DNA of 64,000 nucleotides, taken from the NCBI RefSeq assembly GCF_900106995.1, contig NZ_FNOK01000010.1:1-64000 (forward strand), written 5' to 3'. The stretch comes from Saccharopolyspora shandongensis. GTDB lineage: Bacteria > Actinomycetota > Actinomycetes > Mycobacteriales > Pseudonocardiaceae. Below the pieces are notes generated by a model that saw nothing but the letters and a program-made list of their open reading frames with translations, was not told the origin of the DNA and did no database searches. The position numbers and the translations under genes were made by a program. Shown here piece by piece: positions 1 through 7,964 of the stretch (its first letter is position 1; each line of letters begins with the position of its first letter).

Positions 1-467
1 GGCCGGTCCCGCAATGCCCGGTCGGCGGCCAGCAGCGCGTCCACCACGGCGTCCGCGACACCGTCGCCGGGCCGCCAGGCGACGTACTCCGACATCGCCG
101 CCAACCCGAAGGTCCACAGCGGAGCTTGTTCGCCACCGGGATCACCGGCCAGCAAGCGGGCGCACTCCAACACCAGCGAGTCCGTCTCGGCGCTATCGGA
201 GTTCGCGTGGACGGAGCGCCAGGAGCCGATGCGTTCGGCCAGCTTGTTGATCACGCCAGGTGCGACGCAGGGCGAGGCGGGCAGGTTCCCGCCCAACGCC
301 AGGCAGCTCCGTACGACTCCGATCAGCCGGAGCACCTGAGCAAAACTCCTGCTCGACCAGCTATGACCGCCGCCGAACACCAACCTGGGGCGTCCGCTCC
401 GCGCACGGAGGGCCACGCTGACCTGCTCACCGGACAGGATCGGCGACTGCGGGGAAGTGAACGGCAC
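1..467 (-). CDS. Partial hypothetical protein, C-terminus beyond window edge
   Basis: An open minus-strand frame runs from the stop codon of the reductase gene at 579 to the window edge without interruption. No ATG occurs in it. The first reasonable start after the hairpin at 528-568 is a GTG at 467, but I see no convincing ribosome binding site. The translation has a glycine-rich stretch (GGGHSWSS) near residue 35 and an alanine/leucine-rich helical C-terminal part, with coding-like G/C third positions in the last 80 codons. I do not recognise the family. It is transcribed in the same direction as the reductase but lies beyond a strong hairpin, so it is probably a separate unit. Confidence 0.3.
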   Translation of the reverse strand, partial: MPFTSPQSPILSGEQVSVALRARSGRPRLVFGGGHSWSSRSFAQVLRLIGVVRSCLALGGNLPASPCVAPGVINKLAERIGSWRSVHANSDSAETDSLVLECARLLAGDPGGEQAPLWTFGLAAMSEYVAWRPGDGVADAVVDALLAADRALRDR

Positions 468-527
468 GGGCGCCAGGGGCAAGAGTGCGAATCTGGTGTG
501 CGTGGCAAGAGAAGTGACCGGATGAAG

Positions 528-568
528 GCAGCGTTCAGCGCCGTACCTGCTGTGGCGCTGAACGCTGC
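528..568 (-). terminator. Strong hairpin after the reductase gene
   Basis: Two perfect 15-base arms (528-542 and 554-568, core GCGTTCAGCGCC) flank an 11-base loop just downstream of the reductase stop codon on the minus strand. There is no long U-tract, so it is either an actinobacterial U-poor terminator or an mRNA-stabilising hairpin. Confidence 0.65.
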
Positions 569-578
569 ATGGGAAAGG

Positions 579-1541
579 TCAGAGGTCGAGCACCAGCACG
601 CGGCCCCGTGACCGGGACACGCACGGCAGCATGATCTCGCCGCGTTCCCGCTCCTCGTCGGTCAGCACGTCGTCGCGGTGGTCCGGCTCTCCCGAGACCA
701 CCCCGACGGCGCAGGTGCCGCAGATCCCCGCCCGGCACGAGTTGTCGAGCTCGATGCCCGAGGCCTCGAGAACGTCGAGCAACGGCTCGTGCTCGGGGAC
801 CGCCAGCCGTAGGCCACTGCGCTTGAGCACCACCTCGAACGACCCGGAATCCGCGTCGGGCTGAGGAACCTCCGCCGAGAAGCGCTCGCGGTGCAGTGTC
901 CCCGGCGGCCACGCTCCGCAGGCCTCTTCCACAGCTGACAGCATGGGCCCGGGGCCACAGCAGTAGACCACCGTTCCGTCCGCGGGCACCGCCAGGTAGC
1001 GGTCGAGATCGGGAAGGCCGAACTCGTCCTGCGGCACGACGATCAGCTCGCCTCCCGGAAGGGCGGTCAGCTCGTCGAGGAACGCCATCGAGGATCGCGT
1101 CCGCCCGCCGTAGAGCAAGGTCCACGGCCGGCCGAGCGCGGCCACCTTCGTCGCCATAGCCAGGATCGGGGTGATCCCGATTCCGCCGGCGACGAGGAAG
1201 TACCTCTCGGCGTCGGCGAGCGGGAACCGGTTGCGCGGCCCGCGGACCCGGAGCCGGTCGCCCACGCGGACGTGGTCGTGGATCCGGGCGGATCCACCGC
1301 GCCCGCGTGGTTCCCGCAGGACGGCGATCCGCCACCGGTCGGCGGTCCGCGGATCGCCGCACAGCGAATACTGCCGGATCAGCCCCGGGCCGAGATCCAC
1401 GTCGATGTGCGCTCCCGGCTCCCAGGCCGGAAGGTGCTGCCCCTCGGGGTCGCGCAGGGTCAGCGCCACCACGTCATCGGCGCGGCTGTCCGTGGCCTCG
1501 ACCACGACAGTGCGCCAGACGTCGATTTCCTGAGCGATCAT
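579..1541 (-). CDS. PDR/VanB-family oxygenase reductase (FMN, NAD(P)H, [2Fe-2S])
   Basis: This 320-residue protein has the domain order of phthalate dioxygenase reductase and vanillate demethylase reductase VanB. An N-terminal flavin barrel carries RQYSLCG at residues 56-62, an NAD(P)-binding lobe carries GGIGITPI at 119-126 and YCCGPGPM at 193-200, and a C-terminal plant-type ferredoxin has Cys269, Cys274, Cys277 and Cys307. Such proteins pass electrons from NAD(P)H through flavin and the iron-sulfur cluster to a partner oxygenase. No Rieske oxygenase is nearby. The adjacent upstream gene, 13 bases away and in the same operon, is a ferritin-like di-iron protein, so that is the likely partner (inference). 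Length is normal for the family. Confidence 0.93.
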   Translation of the reverse strand: MIAQEIDVWRTVVVEATDSRADDVVALTLRDPEGQHLPAWEPGAHIDVDLGPGLIRQYSLCGDPRTADRWRIAVLREPRGRGGSARIHDHVRVGDRLRVRGPRNRFPLADAERYFLVAGGIGITPILAMATKVAALGRPWTLLYGGRTRSSMAFLDELTALPGGELIVVPQDEFGLPDLDRYLAVPADGTVVYCCGPGPMLSAVEEACGAWPPGTLHRERFSAEVPQPDADSGSFEVVLKRSGLRLAVPEHEPLLDVLEASGIELDNSCRAGICGTCAVGVVSGEPDHRDDVLTDEERERGEIMLPCVSRSRGRVLVLDL

Positions 1542-1554
1542 CTCCGGCGGCCGA

Positions 1555-2247
1555 TCAGGTGTCGCGGCCGGCCGCGACGGACTCGGGGCTGAACGTGCGC
1601 CAGGCGATGTCGCGCATGCCGCGCATGGCCCGCAGGATCTCGTCGCGGTCCTCGTCGGTGTGCACGTAGGTCGCCATCATCTGCAGGCCCAGGCCGACGT
1701 GGAACTTCTCGTCCTTCTCGATCTGCTTGTAGATCCGGGTGACCTCGTCGAGGCCGTGTCGTTCCGCGCCGCGGAAGGTCGGCTCGAAGCTTCCCGACGC
1801 CGACGTCTCCGACAGATTCCACGCCGCGACCGCGGACAGCGGGTGGCGGTCGAGGCATTCCCAGAGGAACCGGCTCCACGGCTCGGCTTCGGCGGGAACG
1901 GTCGTGGGCACCTCGCCGCCGAGGGACTCGATCGCCTTGCCGACCATGTCGTAGTGCTCGGCCTCCTGGAAGGACTGCTTGGCCAGCAACGTGATGTGCC
2001 GCCGTTCGAACTGCATCCCGTAACGCCGGATCTCCTCGTTGAGGAGGTAGACGTAGTCGATCTCGCGCCAGCAGCGGGGGATCAGCCACGAGGCCAGCCG
2101 GGCCGGGTCGGGGTCCTCGTCGTAGCTGGCGAAGAAGGCTTCGGTCGCCTGGGCCGTGGCCACCTGGACCGAGTCGAGCAACTCGTCGAGTTCGGCCCTG
2201 ATCGGATCGAGGCCACTGCCGCCCCTGACGTTGCGCACGTCGACCAT
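1555..2247 (-). CDS. Ferritin-like di-iron protein, putative oxygenase component
   Basis: A 230-residue, all-helical protein with two ExxH motifs (Glu95-His98 and Glu180-His183) and further candidate carboxylate ligands Glu62 or Glu71 and Glu147. This is the pattern of ferritin-like di-iron carriers and oxygenases. I chose the ATG at 2247, not the upstream in-frame start at 2319, because a GGAGGG ribosome binding site precedes it and the longer version would translate through the palindromic operator at 2280-2295. It is the first gene of a two-gene operon with the VanB-like reductase. A two-component di-iron oxygenase is therefore plausible. The substrate cannot be read from sequence. Confidence 0.75.
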   Translation of the reverse strand: MVDVRNVRGGSGLDPIRAELDELLDSVQVATAQATEAFFASYDEDPDPARLASWLIPRCWREIDYVYLLNEEIRRYGMQFERRHITLLAKQSFQEAEHYDMVGKAIESLGGEVPTTVPAEAEPWSRFLWECLDRHPLSAVAAWNLSETSASGSFEPTFRGAERHGLDEVTRIYKQIEKDEKFHVGLGLQMMATYVHTDEDRDEILRAMRGMRDIAWRTFSPESVAAGRDT

Positions 2248-2260
2248 GTCGCCCTCCGTA

Positions 2261-2295
2261 TTCGTGTATCCAATGTTCGTGTATCCATGGATACA
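2261..2295. promoter_or_regulatory. GntR-type operator between the di-iron operon and its regulator
   Basis: The perfect 16-base palindrome TGTATCCATGGATACA occupies 2280-2295. Its left half also occurs as a 12-base direct repeat, TTCGTGTATCCA, at 2261-2272 and 2276-2287, a 15-base period. The site lies 33 bases upstream of the di-iron gene start and about 85 bases before the divergent GntR gene, placed to control both promoters. Confidence 0.75.
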
Positions 2296-2380
2296 ATCTG
2301 AGTGCGCAGTGGTTGTCAAGACCGAGGTAGCCGAACCGGAGCCGCCCCGGCTGTCCTAGAATTTCCGGTGTGAGGACGAA

Positions 2381-3100
2381 ATGAGCGAGGCCGCGGACAC
2401 GCTGCGGGCGCCGAGCAGCTACGCCGACCAGATCGCGCACATCCTGGAACGCGAGATCCTCGACGGGCGGTACCCCCGCGGGGGACACCTGCAGCAGGAC
2501 GAGATCTGCGGGCGTTTCGGGGTCAGCCGCACGCCGGCGCGCGAGGCGCTGCGCAAGCTGCAGGCGATGAACCTGGTCGAACTGGTGCCGAACCGGGGCG
2601 CCATGGTCAAGGTGCCGACCCTGCGCGAGCTCAACGACGTCTACCAGGTGCGGGCGGAGCTCGAAGGGTTCGCCGCCGAACTGGCGGCCCGTTCACGCGA
2701 CCCCGAGATGCTCGCGAAGCTGGAAAAGGCGCACGAGGCGCTGGCCGAGGTCGTGCCGCTCGCCGTCGTGCAACTCGGCGACCCCGAGGAGACCGAGGCG
2801 GGCGAGCGGCTGCGCCGGTTCAACGACACCTTCCACGGCATCGTCCACGACGCCGGGGGGAACCAGCGGCTCGGCGGGATGATCCAGGACCTGCACCGCT
2901 ACTTCCCGAAGGACACCGTGCGGCTTGCCGTCCGGTCGCCGGAGACCTTGCGGGCGCTCTACGTCGAGGAGCACGCGGTCGTCCTGGAGCACATCACCCG
3001 CGGACGGGCCGCGCGGGCGCGCACGGCGATGCGCGACCACATCCGCGGGTCGCAGGCGATGCTGGTGGATTACCTGCGTGGCCGGGGTTTCGGCGACTGA
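2381..3100 (+). CDS. GntR-family transcriptional regulator, FadR/FCD subfamily
   Basis: This 239-residue protein has an N-terminal winged helix-turn-helix at about residues 14-80, including the FGVSRTPAREAL recognition-helix signature of GntR proteins. A helical FCD ligand-binding domain follows (about 85-230), with the histidine-containing helices that often bind a metal and a small organic acid. It is divergent from the di-iron oxygenase/reductase operon, and the palindrome at 2280-2295 sits between them. It is most likely a ligand-responsive repressor of that operon and itself. The formaldehyde genes are convergent on the other side, so they could share a signal but have their own promoter. 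Confidence 0.9.
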   Translation: MSEAADTLRAPSSYADQIAHILEREILDGRYPRGGHLQQDEICGRFGVSRTPAREALRKLQAMNLVELVPNRGAMVKVPTLRELNDVYQVRAELEGFAAELAARSRDPEMLAKLEKAHEALAEVVPLAVVQLGDPEETEAGERLRRFNDTFHGIVHDAGGNQRLGGMIQDLHRYFPKDTVRLAVRSPETLRALYVEEHAVVLEHITRGRAARARTAMRDHIRGSQAMLVDYLRGRGFGD

Positions 3101-3119
3101 ACCGGCCACGCGGGCCGGT
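3101..3119. terminator. Bidirectional terminator hairpin
   Basis: ACCGGCC (3101-3107) pairs with GGCCGGT (3113-3119) in the 22-base gap between the convergent GntR and metallo-hydrolase genes. Confidence 0.5.
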
Positions 3120-3122
3120 CCG

Positions 3123-3749
3123 TCAGTAGCCGCGGGCGATCCAGTCGGCCAGGTGCGGTGCTTCGGTGCCGATGGTGGTGCCGTCGCCGTGGCCGGTGTG
3201 CACGCGGGTGTCCTCGGGCAGGGCGAACACGCGTTCCCGGATCGAGCCGATGATGGTCGGGAAGTCGGAGAACGAGCGGCCGGTGGCGCCCGGACCGCCG
3301 GAGAAGAGGGTGTCCCCGGAGAACAGGGCCTTGGCTTCGGGCAGGTGCAGGCAGATCGAACCGGGCGAATGTCCCGGCGTGTGGAGCACCTCGAGTTCCG
3401 TTCCCGCGACGGCGATCCGTTCCTCGTCGCTCGCTTGCCGGAACGACTGGCCCGGGTGGGTCATCTCCCACAGCTCGCGGTCGCCGGGGTGTAGCAGGAC
3501 CGGAGCGTGCAGCTGCTCGCCCAACTGCGGGGCGACGGTGACGTGGTCGTTGTGCCCGTGCGTGCAGACGATGGCGACGACATTGCGACCGCCCACAGCC
3601 TCGATGATCGGCTTGCTGTCGTGGGCCGCGTCGATGACGACGACGTCGGTGTCGTCGCCGACGAGCCAGATGTTGTTGTCCACCTCCCAGGTCCCGCCGT
3701 CGAGTTCGAAGACGCCGGTGGTGACGACGTGGTCGATCCGCAGGTTCAC
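3123..3749 (-). CDS. MBL-fold metallo-hydrolase associated with mycothiol formaldehyde oxidation
   Basis: A 208-residue glyoxalase-II-like metallo-beta-lactamase protein. It has the HxHxDH motif at residues 64-69, His127 in HTPGHSPG, Asp146 in SGDT, and a final histidine in the HTGHGDG segment near residue 187. The GTG start at 3749 overlaps the stop codon of the mycothiol-dependent formaldehyde dehydrogenase by four bases, so the two are translationally coupled. In mycobacteria and other actinobacteria a gene of this family regularly follows mscR. It is thought to hydrolyse a thioester such as S-formylmycothiol, by analogy with the glutathione pathway. That substrate is inferred from context and not shown by the sequence. 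Confidence 0.88.
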   Translation of the reverse strand: MNLRIDHVVTTGVFELDGGTWEVDNNIWLVGDDTDVVVIDAAHDSKPIIEAVGGRNVVAIVCTHGHNDHVTVAPQLGEQLHAPVLLHPGDRELWEMTHPGQSFRQASDEERIAVAGTELEVLHTPGHSPGSICLHLPEAKALFSGDTLFSGGPGATGRSFSDFPTIIGSIRERVFALPEDTRVHTGHGDGTTIGTEAPHLADWIARGY

Positions 3750-4831
3750 AGGATCACCACCGAGCGCAGGACTTCGCCGGAGTGCATGGTGTGGAAGGCT
3801 TTCTCGACCTCGTCGAGGCCGATGCGTTCGGTCACGAACTTCTCCAGCGGCAGCCTGCCCTGCAGGTACAGGTCGATCAGCATCGGGAAGTCGCGCTCGG
3901 GCAGGCAGTCGCCGTACCACGACGACTTCAGGGCGCCGCCGCGGGCGAAGAAGTCCAGCAAAGGCATTTCCAGCCGCATGTCCGGCGTGGGCACGCCGAC
4001 GAGCACGACGGTGCCGGCGAGATCACGTGCGTAGAAGGCCTGCTTCCAGGTCTCGGGGCGGCCCACCGCGTCGATCACGACGTCGGCGCCGAACCCGCCG
4101 GTCAGTTCCGCGATCGCTTCGACCGCGTCGATGTCGGAGGCGTTGATCACGTGGGTGGCGCCCAGTTCGCGGGCCCAGTCGAGTTTCTTCTCGTCCCGGT
4201 CGACCGCGATGATCGTGCCCGCGCCGGCCAAGCGGGCACCGGCGATGGCGGCGTCGCCGACACCGCCGCAGCCGATGACCGCGACCGAGTCGCCGCGGCC
4301 GACCATGCCGGTGTTGACCGCCGCGCCCAGTCCGGCCATGACCCCGCAGCCGAGCAGCCCCGCGACGGCCGGATCGGCGGCGGAGTCGACCTTGGTGCAT
4401 TGCCCGGCGTGCACGAGCGTCTTGTCGGCGAACGCGCCGATCCCGAGCGCCGGGGTGAGCTCGGTGCCGTCGGTGAGCGTCATCGGCTGTTCGGCGTTGT
4501 AGGTGTCGAAGCAGTACTGCGGTCGCCCGCGTTTGCAGGCACGGCACTGGCCGCAGACCGCCCGCCAGTTCAGGATCACGAAGTCGCCCGGCCGCACGGA
4601 TTCGACGCCTTCGCCGACCATTTCGACGGTGCCCGCGGCCTCGTGCCCGAGCAGGAACGGGAACTCGTCGTTGATCCCGCCCTCGCGGTAGGTCAGGTCC
4701 GTGTGGCACACGCCGCACGCCGCGATGTCGACCACGACCTCGCCGGGACCGGGGTCGGGGATCACGATATCGGTCAGCTCGACCGGGGCCTGCTTCGAAC
4801 GGGCGATCACCCCGCGCACCTGCTGTGGCAT
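3746..4831 (-). CDS. mscR: S-(hydroxymethyl)mycothiol dehydrogenase
   Basis: A 361-residue zinc-dependent medium-chain alcohol dehydrogenase. Catalytic zinc ligands are Cys42 and the histidine of GHE (63); structural zinc ligands are Cys93, Cys96, Cys99 and Cys107; the Rossmann motif GCGGVG lies near 195. Length and motifs match the NAD/mycothiol-dependent formaldehyde dehydrogenase family (MscR/AdhE2), which oxidises the formaldehyde-mycothiol adduct to S-formylmycothiol in the cytoplasm and also reduces S-nitrosomycothiol. I chose the ATG at 4831 because the conserved family start MPQQVRG lies there. It is followed directly by a coupled metallo-hydrolase. The operon lies next to a putative oxygenase system and may remove formaldehyde released by it. 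Confidence 0.9.
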   Translation of the reverse strand: MPQQVRGVIARSKQAPVELTDIVIPDPGPGEVVVDIAACGVCHTDLTYREGGINDEFPFLLGHEAAGTVEMVGEGVESVRPGDFVILNWRAVCGQCRACKRGRPQYCFDTYNAEQPMTLTDGTELTPALGIGAFADKTLVHAGQCTKVDSAADPAVAGLLGCGVMAGLGAAVNTGMVGRGDSVAVIGCGGVGDAAIAGARLAGAGTIIAVDRDEKKLDWARELGATHVINASDIDAVEAIAELTGGFGADVVIDAVGRPETWKQAFYARDLAGTVVLVGVPTPDMRLEMPLLDFFARGGALKSSWYGDCLPERDFPMLIDLYLQGRLPLEKFVTERIGLDEVEKAFHTMHSGEVLRSVVIL

Positions 4832-4864
4832 GTGGGCTTTCTTCCTTGTCTGTCGGCGGAAAAG

Positions 4865-4884
4865 CATGCGCATCAGCGCATGCC
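4865..4884. promoter_or_regulatory. Inverted repeat between mscR and the LuxR gene
   Basis: Arms GCATGCGC and GCGCATGC are perfect and separated by ATCA. The site lies 34 bases upstream of the mscR start and 100 bases before the divergent LuxR gene, so it is a candidate operator for either promoter. The binding protein is unknown. Confidence 0.5.
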
Positions 4885-4984
4885 GTTCGCGACCCTAACC
4901 GCGCGACGCCGTTGGACGACCTGGTCGAAAGGCGGGTAAAACCTCGACTTCCGGCTAGCGGACGGACAGCCTAGACTCGCTGGA

Positions 4985-6262
4985 ATGGTCGACCCGAAGT
5001 CCCCGCGCCCGGACCGCCTGCGCGGTTTGCGAGAGGTCGTCGACGGCCCGCTGCACGGGATCGCCGGCCGGTTCTCCCGTTTCCTGTCCACCCGGTGGCC
5101 GCACAGCGCCCTCGTCATCTTCACCCGGGAATGCACGGGCCGTCCACGCAAGGTCGCGGGGGACGCCGAGATGATCAACCGCGTCACCATCGACGAACTC
5201 GACCAGCTCAAGGCCCGTGCCGACCCCGGCACCCCCGTCGCGGCGAACGCCATGATCGGCGGCGTGACGCGTGCGGTGTGGGTGGTGCTGGATCCGGTTG
5301 ACACGCTGCTCGTGCTGGTGCCCCGCACGCCACGGAAGCGATTGCCGGAAGCAGACGAGCTGGCGGGGTTCTTCGGCATCGTCGCGACCTCGATCAGGCA
5401 GCAGGTAGCTCAGGCCAGCCCGGATTACCTCGCCGAATCACGGGCCGCCTCAAGCGAGCGGGCGCGCACGATCACGGAAATGGTCGCCGCGCACGAAAGC
5501 ACGCTGTTGTCCATTCTGACCGCACTGCGCTCCGCCGGACTCGATGACCGGCGTGCTCGGCTCACCGCGACCGAGACGGCCTCGGCAGCGCTGGTCGCCT
5601 TGCGGTCCGCGCAAGAATCGGATCTGTCGTTGTCGGAAGAACCCGCTTCGGCCGCGTTCACCAAGCTGCGCAAGAACATCCGGCAGCTGCTGAAGCACCA
5701 TGAGGTGTGCCTGGAGTTCATCGCGCCCGGCAAGACTGCGCGACCGTTGCCGGGGGAAGTCGCCTATGCGGCGCGCGCGATGACGAGGACGGTCGTGCTG
5801 GCCTTCGCCGCGCAGCCCCGGTTGGCCCGGCTGCGTATCGCGTGGAGTTGCGACGGTGGCTCGCTGCTGATCGACGTGCGTGATCAGGAAGCCGGAGAGC
5901 TGGACGTGAGCACGTTGTCGCGCGAGCTGGCAGGCCGGGCACGGACGCTGGGCGCCGCTGTCGACCTCGACGCCGTCCCGGGCTGGGGCAGCCGGGCCAA
6001 CATCGCTCTCCCGCTCGACTCGCCCGCCACGCACTCCGGCGAGCCGCGACTGACCAGCCTCAACACCAGGGAGCACGAAGTCCTGCGCCTGCTCGCCCAG
6101 GGCAAGCGCAACAAAGCCATCGCCGACGAGCTCGGCGTCGCGGAAAGCACCGTCAAATTCCACGTCACCGGTGTGCTCCGCAAGCTCGACGTCGCCTCGC
6201 GGGGCGAGGCGGCCGCACTGGCCCGCAACGCCGAACGCACCCCGCCGGCACCGGCACGGTGA
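4985..6262 (+). CDS. LuxR-type regulator carrying a degenerate histidine-kinase-like module
   Basis: The C-terminal about 65 residues (360-420) of this 425-residue protein form a NarL/LuxR helix-turn-helix, from [15 protein letters not shown] to ESTVKFHV. The preceding part is unusual. Residues 155-210 look like a HisKA_3 dimerisation helix with a candidate phospho-acceptor His170 followed by Glu where Asp is usual. Residues 255-345 resemble a HATPase_c fold but lack canonical N, G1 and G2 boxes (DQEAG replaces a DxGxG box). The first about 140 residues may be a GAF-like sensory domain. It appears to be a one-polypeptide descendant of a NarL two-component system, probably without kinase activity. 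It is divergent from mscR. Regulation of mscR is possible but unproven. Confidence 0.85.
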   Translation: MVDPKSPRPDRLRGLREVVDGPLHGIAGRFSRFLSTRWPHSALVIFTRECTGRPRKVAGDAEMINRVTIDELDQLKARADPGTPVAANAMIGGVTRAVWVVLDPVDTLLVLVPRTPRKRLPEADELAGFFGIVATSIRQQVAQASPDYLAESRAASSERARTITEMVAAHESTLLSILTALRSAGLDDRRARLTATETASAALVALRSAQESDLSLSEEPASAAFTKLRKNIRQLLKHHEVCLEFIAPGKTARPLPGEVAYAARAMTRTVVLAFAAQPRLARLRIAWSCDGGSLLIDVRDQEAGELDVSTLSRELAGRARTLGAAVDLDAVPGWGSRANIALPLDSPATHSGEPRLTSLNTREHEVLRLLAQGKRNKAIADELGVAESTVKFHVTGVLRKLDVASRGEAAALARNAERTPPAPAR

Positions 6263-6335
6263 CCGAGAATCCTCGACCGGCGACCTATGGCCCGCTCGCG
6301 TTGGCATACTCGGGGCAGTCGATCAGGAGGTGCCG

Positions 6336-7265
6336 ATGGAGCTGGGACTGACCAACACCACGCTGCCCGGTGGAATCACCTTGATCGAGGTGACCGGTGA
6401 GCTCGACGTCTACACCGCGCCACTTCTGCGGAACCGGCTGACCGACGCCGTCAACGACGGCGAGCACCGGCTGATCGTGGATCTGACCGGGGTGGAGTTC
6501 CTGGACAGCACGGGGCTCAGCGTGCTGGTCGGCGGCCTGAAGCGGGTGCGAGCCCACGACGGCGCCCTGGTCCTGGTGTGCAGCGCCGAGCGGATCCTCA
6601 AGATCTTCCGGGTAACGGGCTTGACCAGGGTCTTCCAGATCGAGCCGGACGTGGCCTCGGCCCGGGCCCGGTGCGCCGACCGCACAGCCTCTCTCGCCCG
6701 GCCGGAACCCGACGTCGAATCCGTCGGCTGGCACTGGGTTCCCGGCCGGATCTACCTGAGCGAAGAGCAAGGCCACCGGGACGTGCAGGCCGCGGCGGAA
6801 CGGGTGCTCGAAGCCTTCGGCCTGGAATTCGGCCACGCTTTCACTCCCGAGGTCGGGTCGTGGTTCGGCGAGTTCCTGATCCGATTGAAGAACTCGGGCG
6901 CGCTGCCGACCAAGGAGGAGCAGTTCCTCAAGCTCAGCAGGGCGTTGGAACTGCGCGTGCTGGACCGGCAGCAGGCCGAGGTCGACGCCGCCCAGGGAGC
7001 GGCCGTGGCGGGCCTGATCCAGTCGCTGAAAGACACCCCGCGCGCCGTCGTGCAGATCGGCTCGGTGCTGCTGGTCAAGGTGGACGAGGTGATCGTGGTG
7101 CGCAACCTGACCCAGGTCGAACTGGCGCACTGGGAACGCAACCCCGCCCTGTTCCGCGATCCCGCCGCCGCCCTGCTGGAACTCCAGCAGGCGACGTCCG
7201 ACGACGCAGCCCTGCAACCGGACAAGAGCCACGAACGAACGGCATCTCCCCACCGCACAGCCTGA
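6336..7265 (+). CDS. STAS-domain protein with uncharacterised C-terminal domain
   Basis: The first about 110 residues of this 309-residue protein are a STAS domain of the anti-sigma-factor antagonist type. The phosphorylatable serine motif is LDSTG, with Ser58 as the candidate site. The remaining about 190 residues, rich in charged helices, match nothing I recognise. The ATG at 6336 is preceded by AGGAGG. Classical antagonists are about 110 residues and consist of the STAS domain alone, so this is an extended form that could couple a partner-switching signal to another output. There is no anti-sigma kinase or sigma factor beside it. The LuxR gene upstream ends 73 bases earlier. Confidence 0.85.
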   Translation: MELGLTNTTLPGGITLIEVTGELDVYTAPLLRNRLTDAVNDGEHRLIVDLTGVEFLDSTGLSVLVGGLKRVRAHDGALVLVCSAERILKIFRVTGLTRVFQIEPDVASARARCADRTASLARPEPDVESVGWHWVPGRIYLSEEQGHRDVQAAAERVLEAFGLEFGHAFTPEVGSWFGEFLIRLKNSGALPTKEEQFLKLSRALELRVLDRQQAEVDAAQGAAVAGLIQSLKDTPRAVVQIGSVLLVKVDEVIVVRNLTQVELAHWERNPALFRDPAAALLELQQATSDDAALQPDKSHERTASPHRTA

Positions 7266-7396
7266 GCCTCGCCACCCGATCCCTTCGCGCGGCCGCCCTG
7301 CGAGCCGAGGTCGAGCGCGCACCTCCGTCACGACGAGGCGTCACCTGCCGATCTCGAAGGAGCATGACCTGGACACGGGCAAGGAGATACAGGTGT

Positions 7397-7609
7397 CTAG
7401 CCGGCCGTCGGCTTCCGCAGCTTTGCCGCGTGGCGCACCGGCGGCATCCCGTAGAACCTCGTGTACTCCCGCGTGAACTGGGCGGATGTCGCGTAGCCGA
7501 CTTTCTGGGCTACCTGCGTCGCCGTCTGATCTCCTGCGGCCAGGAGCACTCGCGCATGCTGCAGGCGTACCTGCTTCTGAAAGGTCAGCGGGCTGAGGCC
7601 GGTTGCGGC
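7397..7609 (-). pseudogene. AraC-family regulator, C-terminal fragment
   Basis: On the minus strand, about 70 codons ending in TAG at 7397 encode the second helix-turn-helix of an AraC regulator. LSPLTFQKQVRLQHAR is followed by VAQKVGYATSAQFTREYTRFYG and a PPVRHA ending. The roughly 200-residue sensory domain and the first helices are missing; upstream the sequence changes to plus-strand coding DNA of another family. This is a truncated remnant. Confidence 0.7.
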
Positions 7610-7833
7610 TGGTGCTGTTCGGCGTTGCCGATAGGCCCCTGCTCTTCGAGCGCACCCTTGATGACGGCGACCCGGAATCCTGGTCGGCGCTGGCTCACGA
7701 TCTCACCTCGGAGCTGGAGCCGGTGGACCGGGCGGACTACAGACGCCGGCTGGCGGCCTACTGCATCACGAGTGCGGGTTCGGACGCCCGGCAACGCTTG
7801 AGCGGCGAGCAGGGAGGAGAGCGGCGTGTCTGA
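7603..7833 (+). pseudogene. C-terminal remnant of a CoxM/CutM-type FAD-binding subunit
   Basis: The plus-strand frame gives a tail ending with ADYRRRLAAYCITSAG, which resembles the C-terminal end of molybdenum-hydroxylase medium subunits (compare EDYKRHLAGVLVTRAL in the intact coxM of this window). The N-terminal about 200 residues, including the FAD-binding motifs, are absent. Its stop overlaps the start of a [2Fe-2S] subunit by eight bases, as in real operons of this family, so both are relics of one transcription unit. Confidence 0.55.
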
Positions 7834-7955
7834 AACACCGATCGACGTCACCGTCAACGGTGTGCGTTACCAACGTTCGGTACCCGCTCGCACCTCCTTG
7901 GCGGACTTCGTGCGCGACTCCCTGGGACTCACCGGCACCCATCTGGGTTCGGTTG
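7826..7955 (+). pseudogene. N-terminal remnant of a CoxS-type [2Fe-2S] subunit
   Basis: From the GTG at 7826 (ribosome binding site AGGGAGGAG) about 43 codons match the N-terminus of the small iron-sulfur subunit of xanthine/CO dehydrogenases: a VTVNG strand, then SLADFVRDSLGLTGTHLG. The frame then loses homology exactly where the first cluster-binding cysteines (GCxxGxCGAC) should follow. The methyltransferase gene on the other strand starts its 3' end here. It cannot be functional. Confidence 0.65.
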
Positions 7956-7964
7956 GTCCGGCGC

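Noticed and set aside
126..611. A plus-strand frame of 161 codons at the left edge
   Set aside because: Its sequence has the look of reverse-complement translation and crosses the perfect 15-base-arm hairpin. The minus-strand frame is preferred, though weakly.
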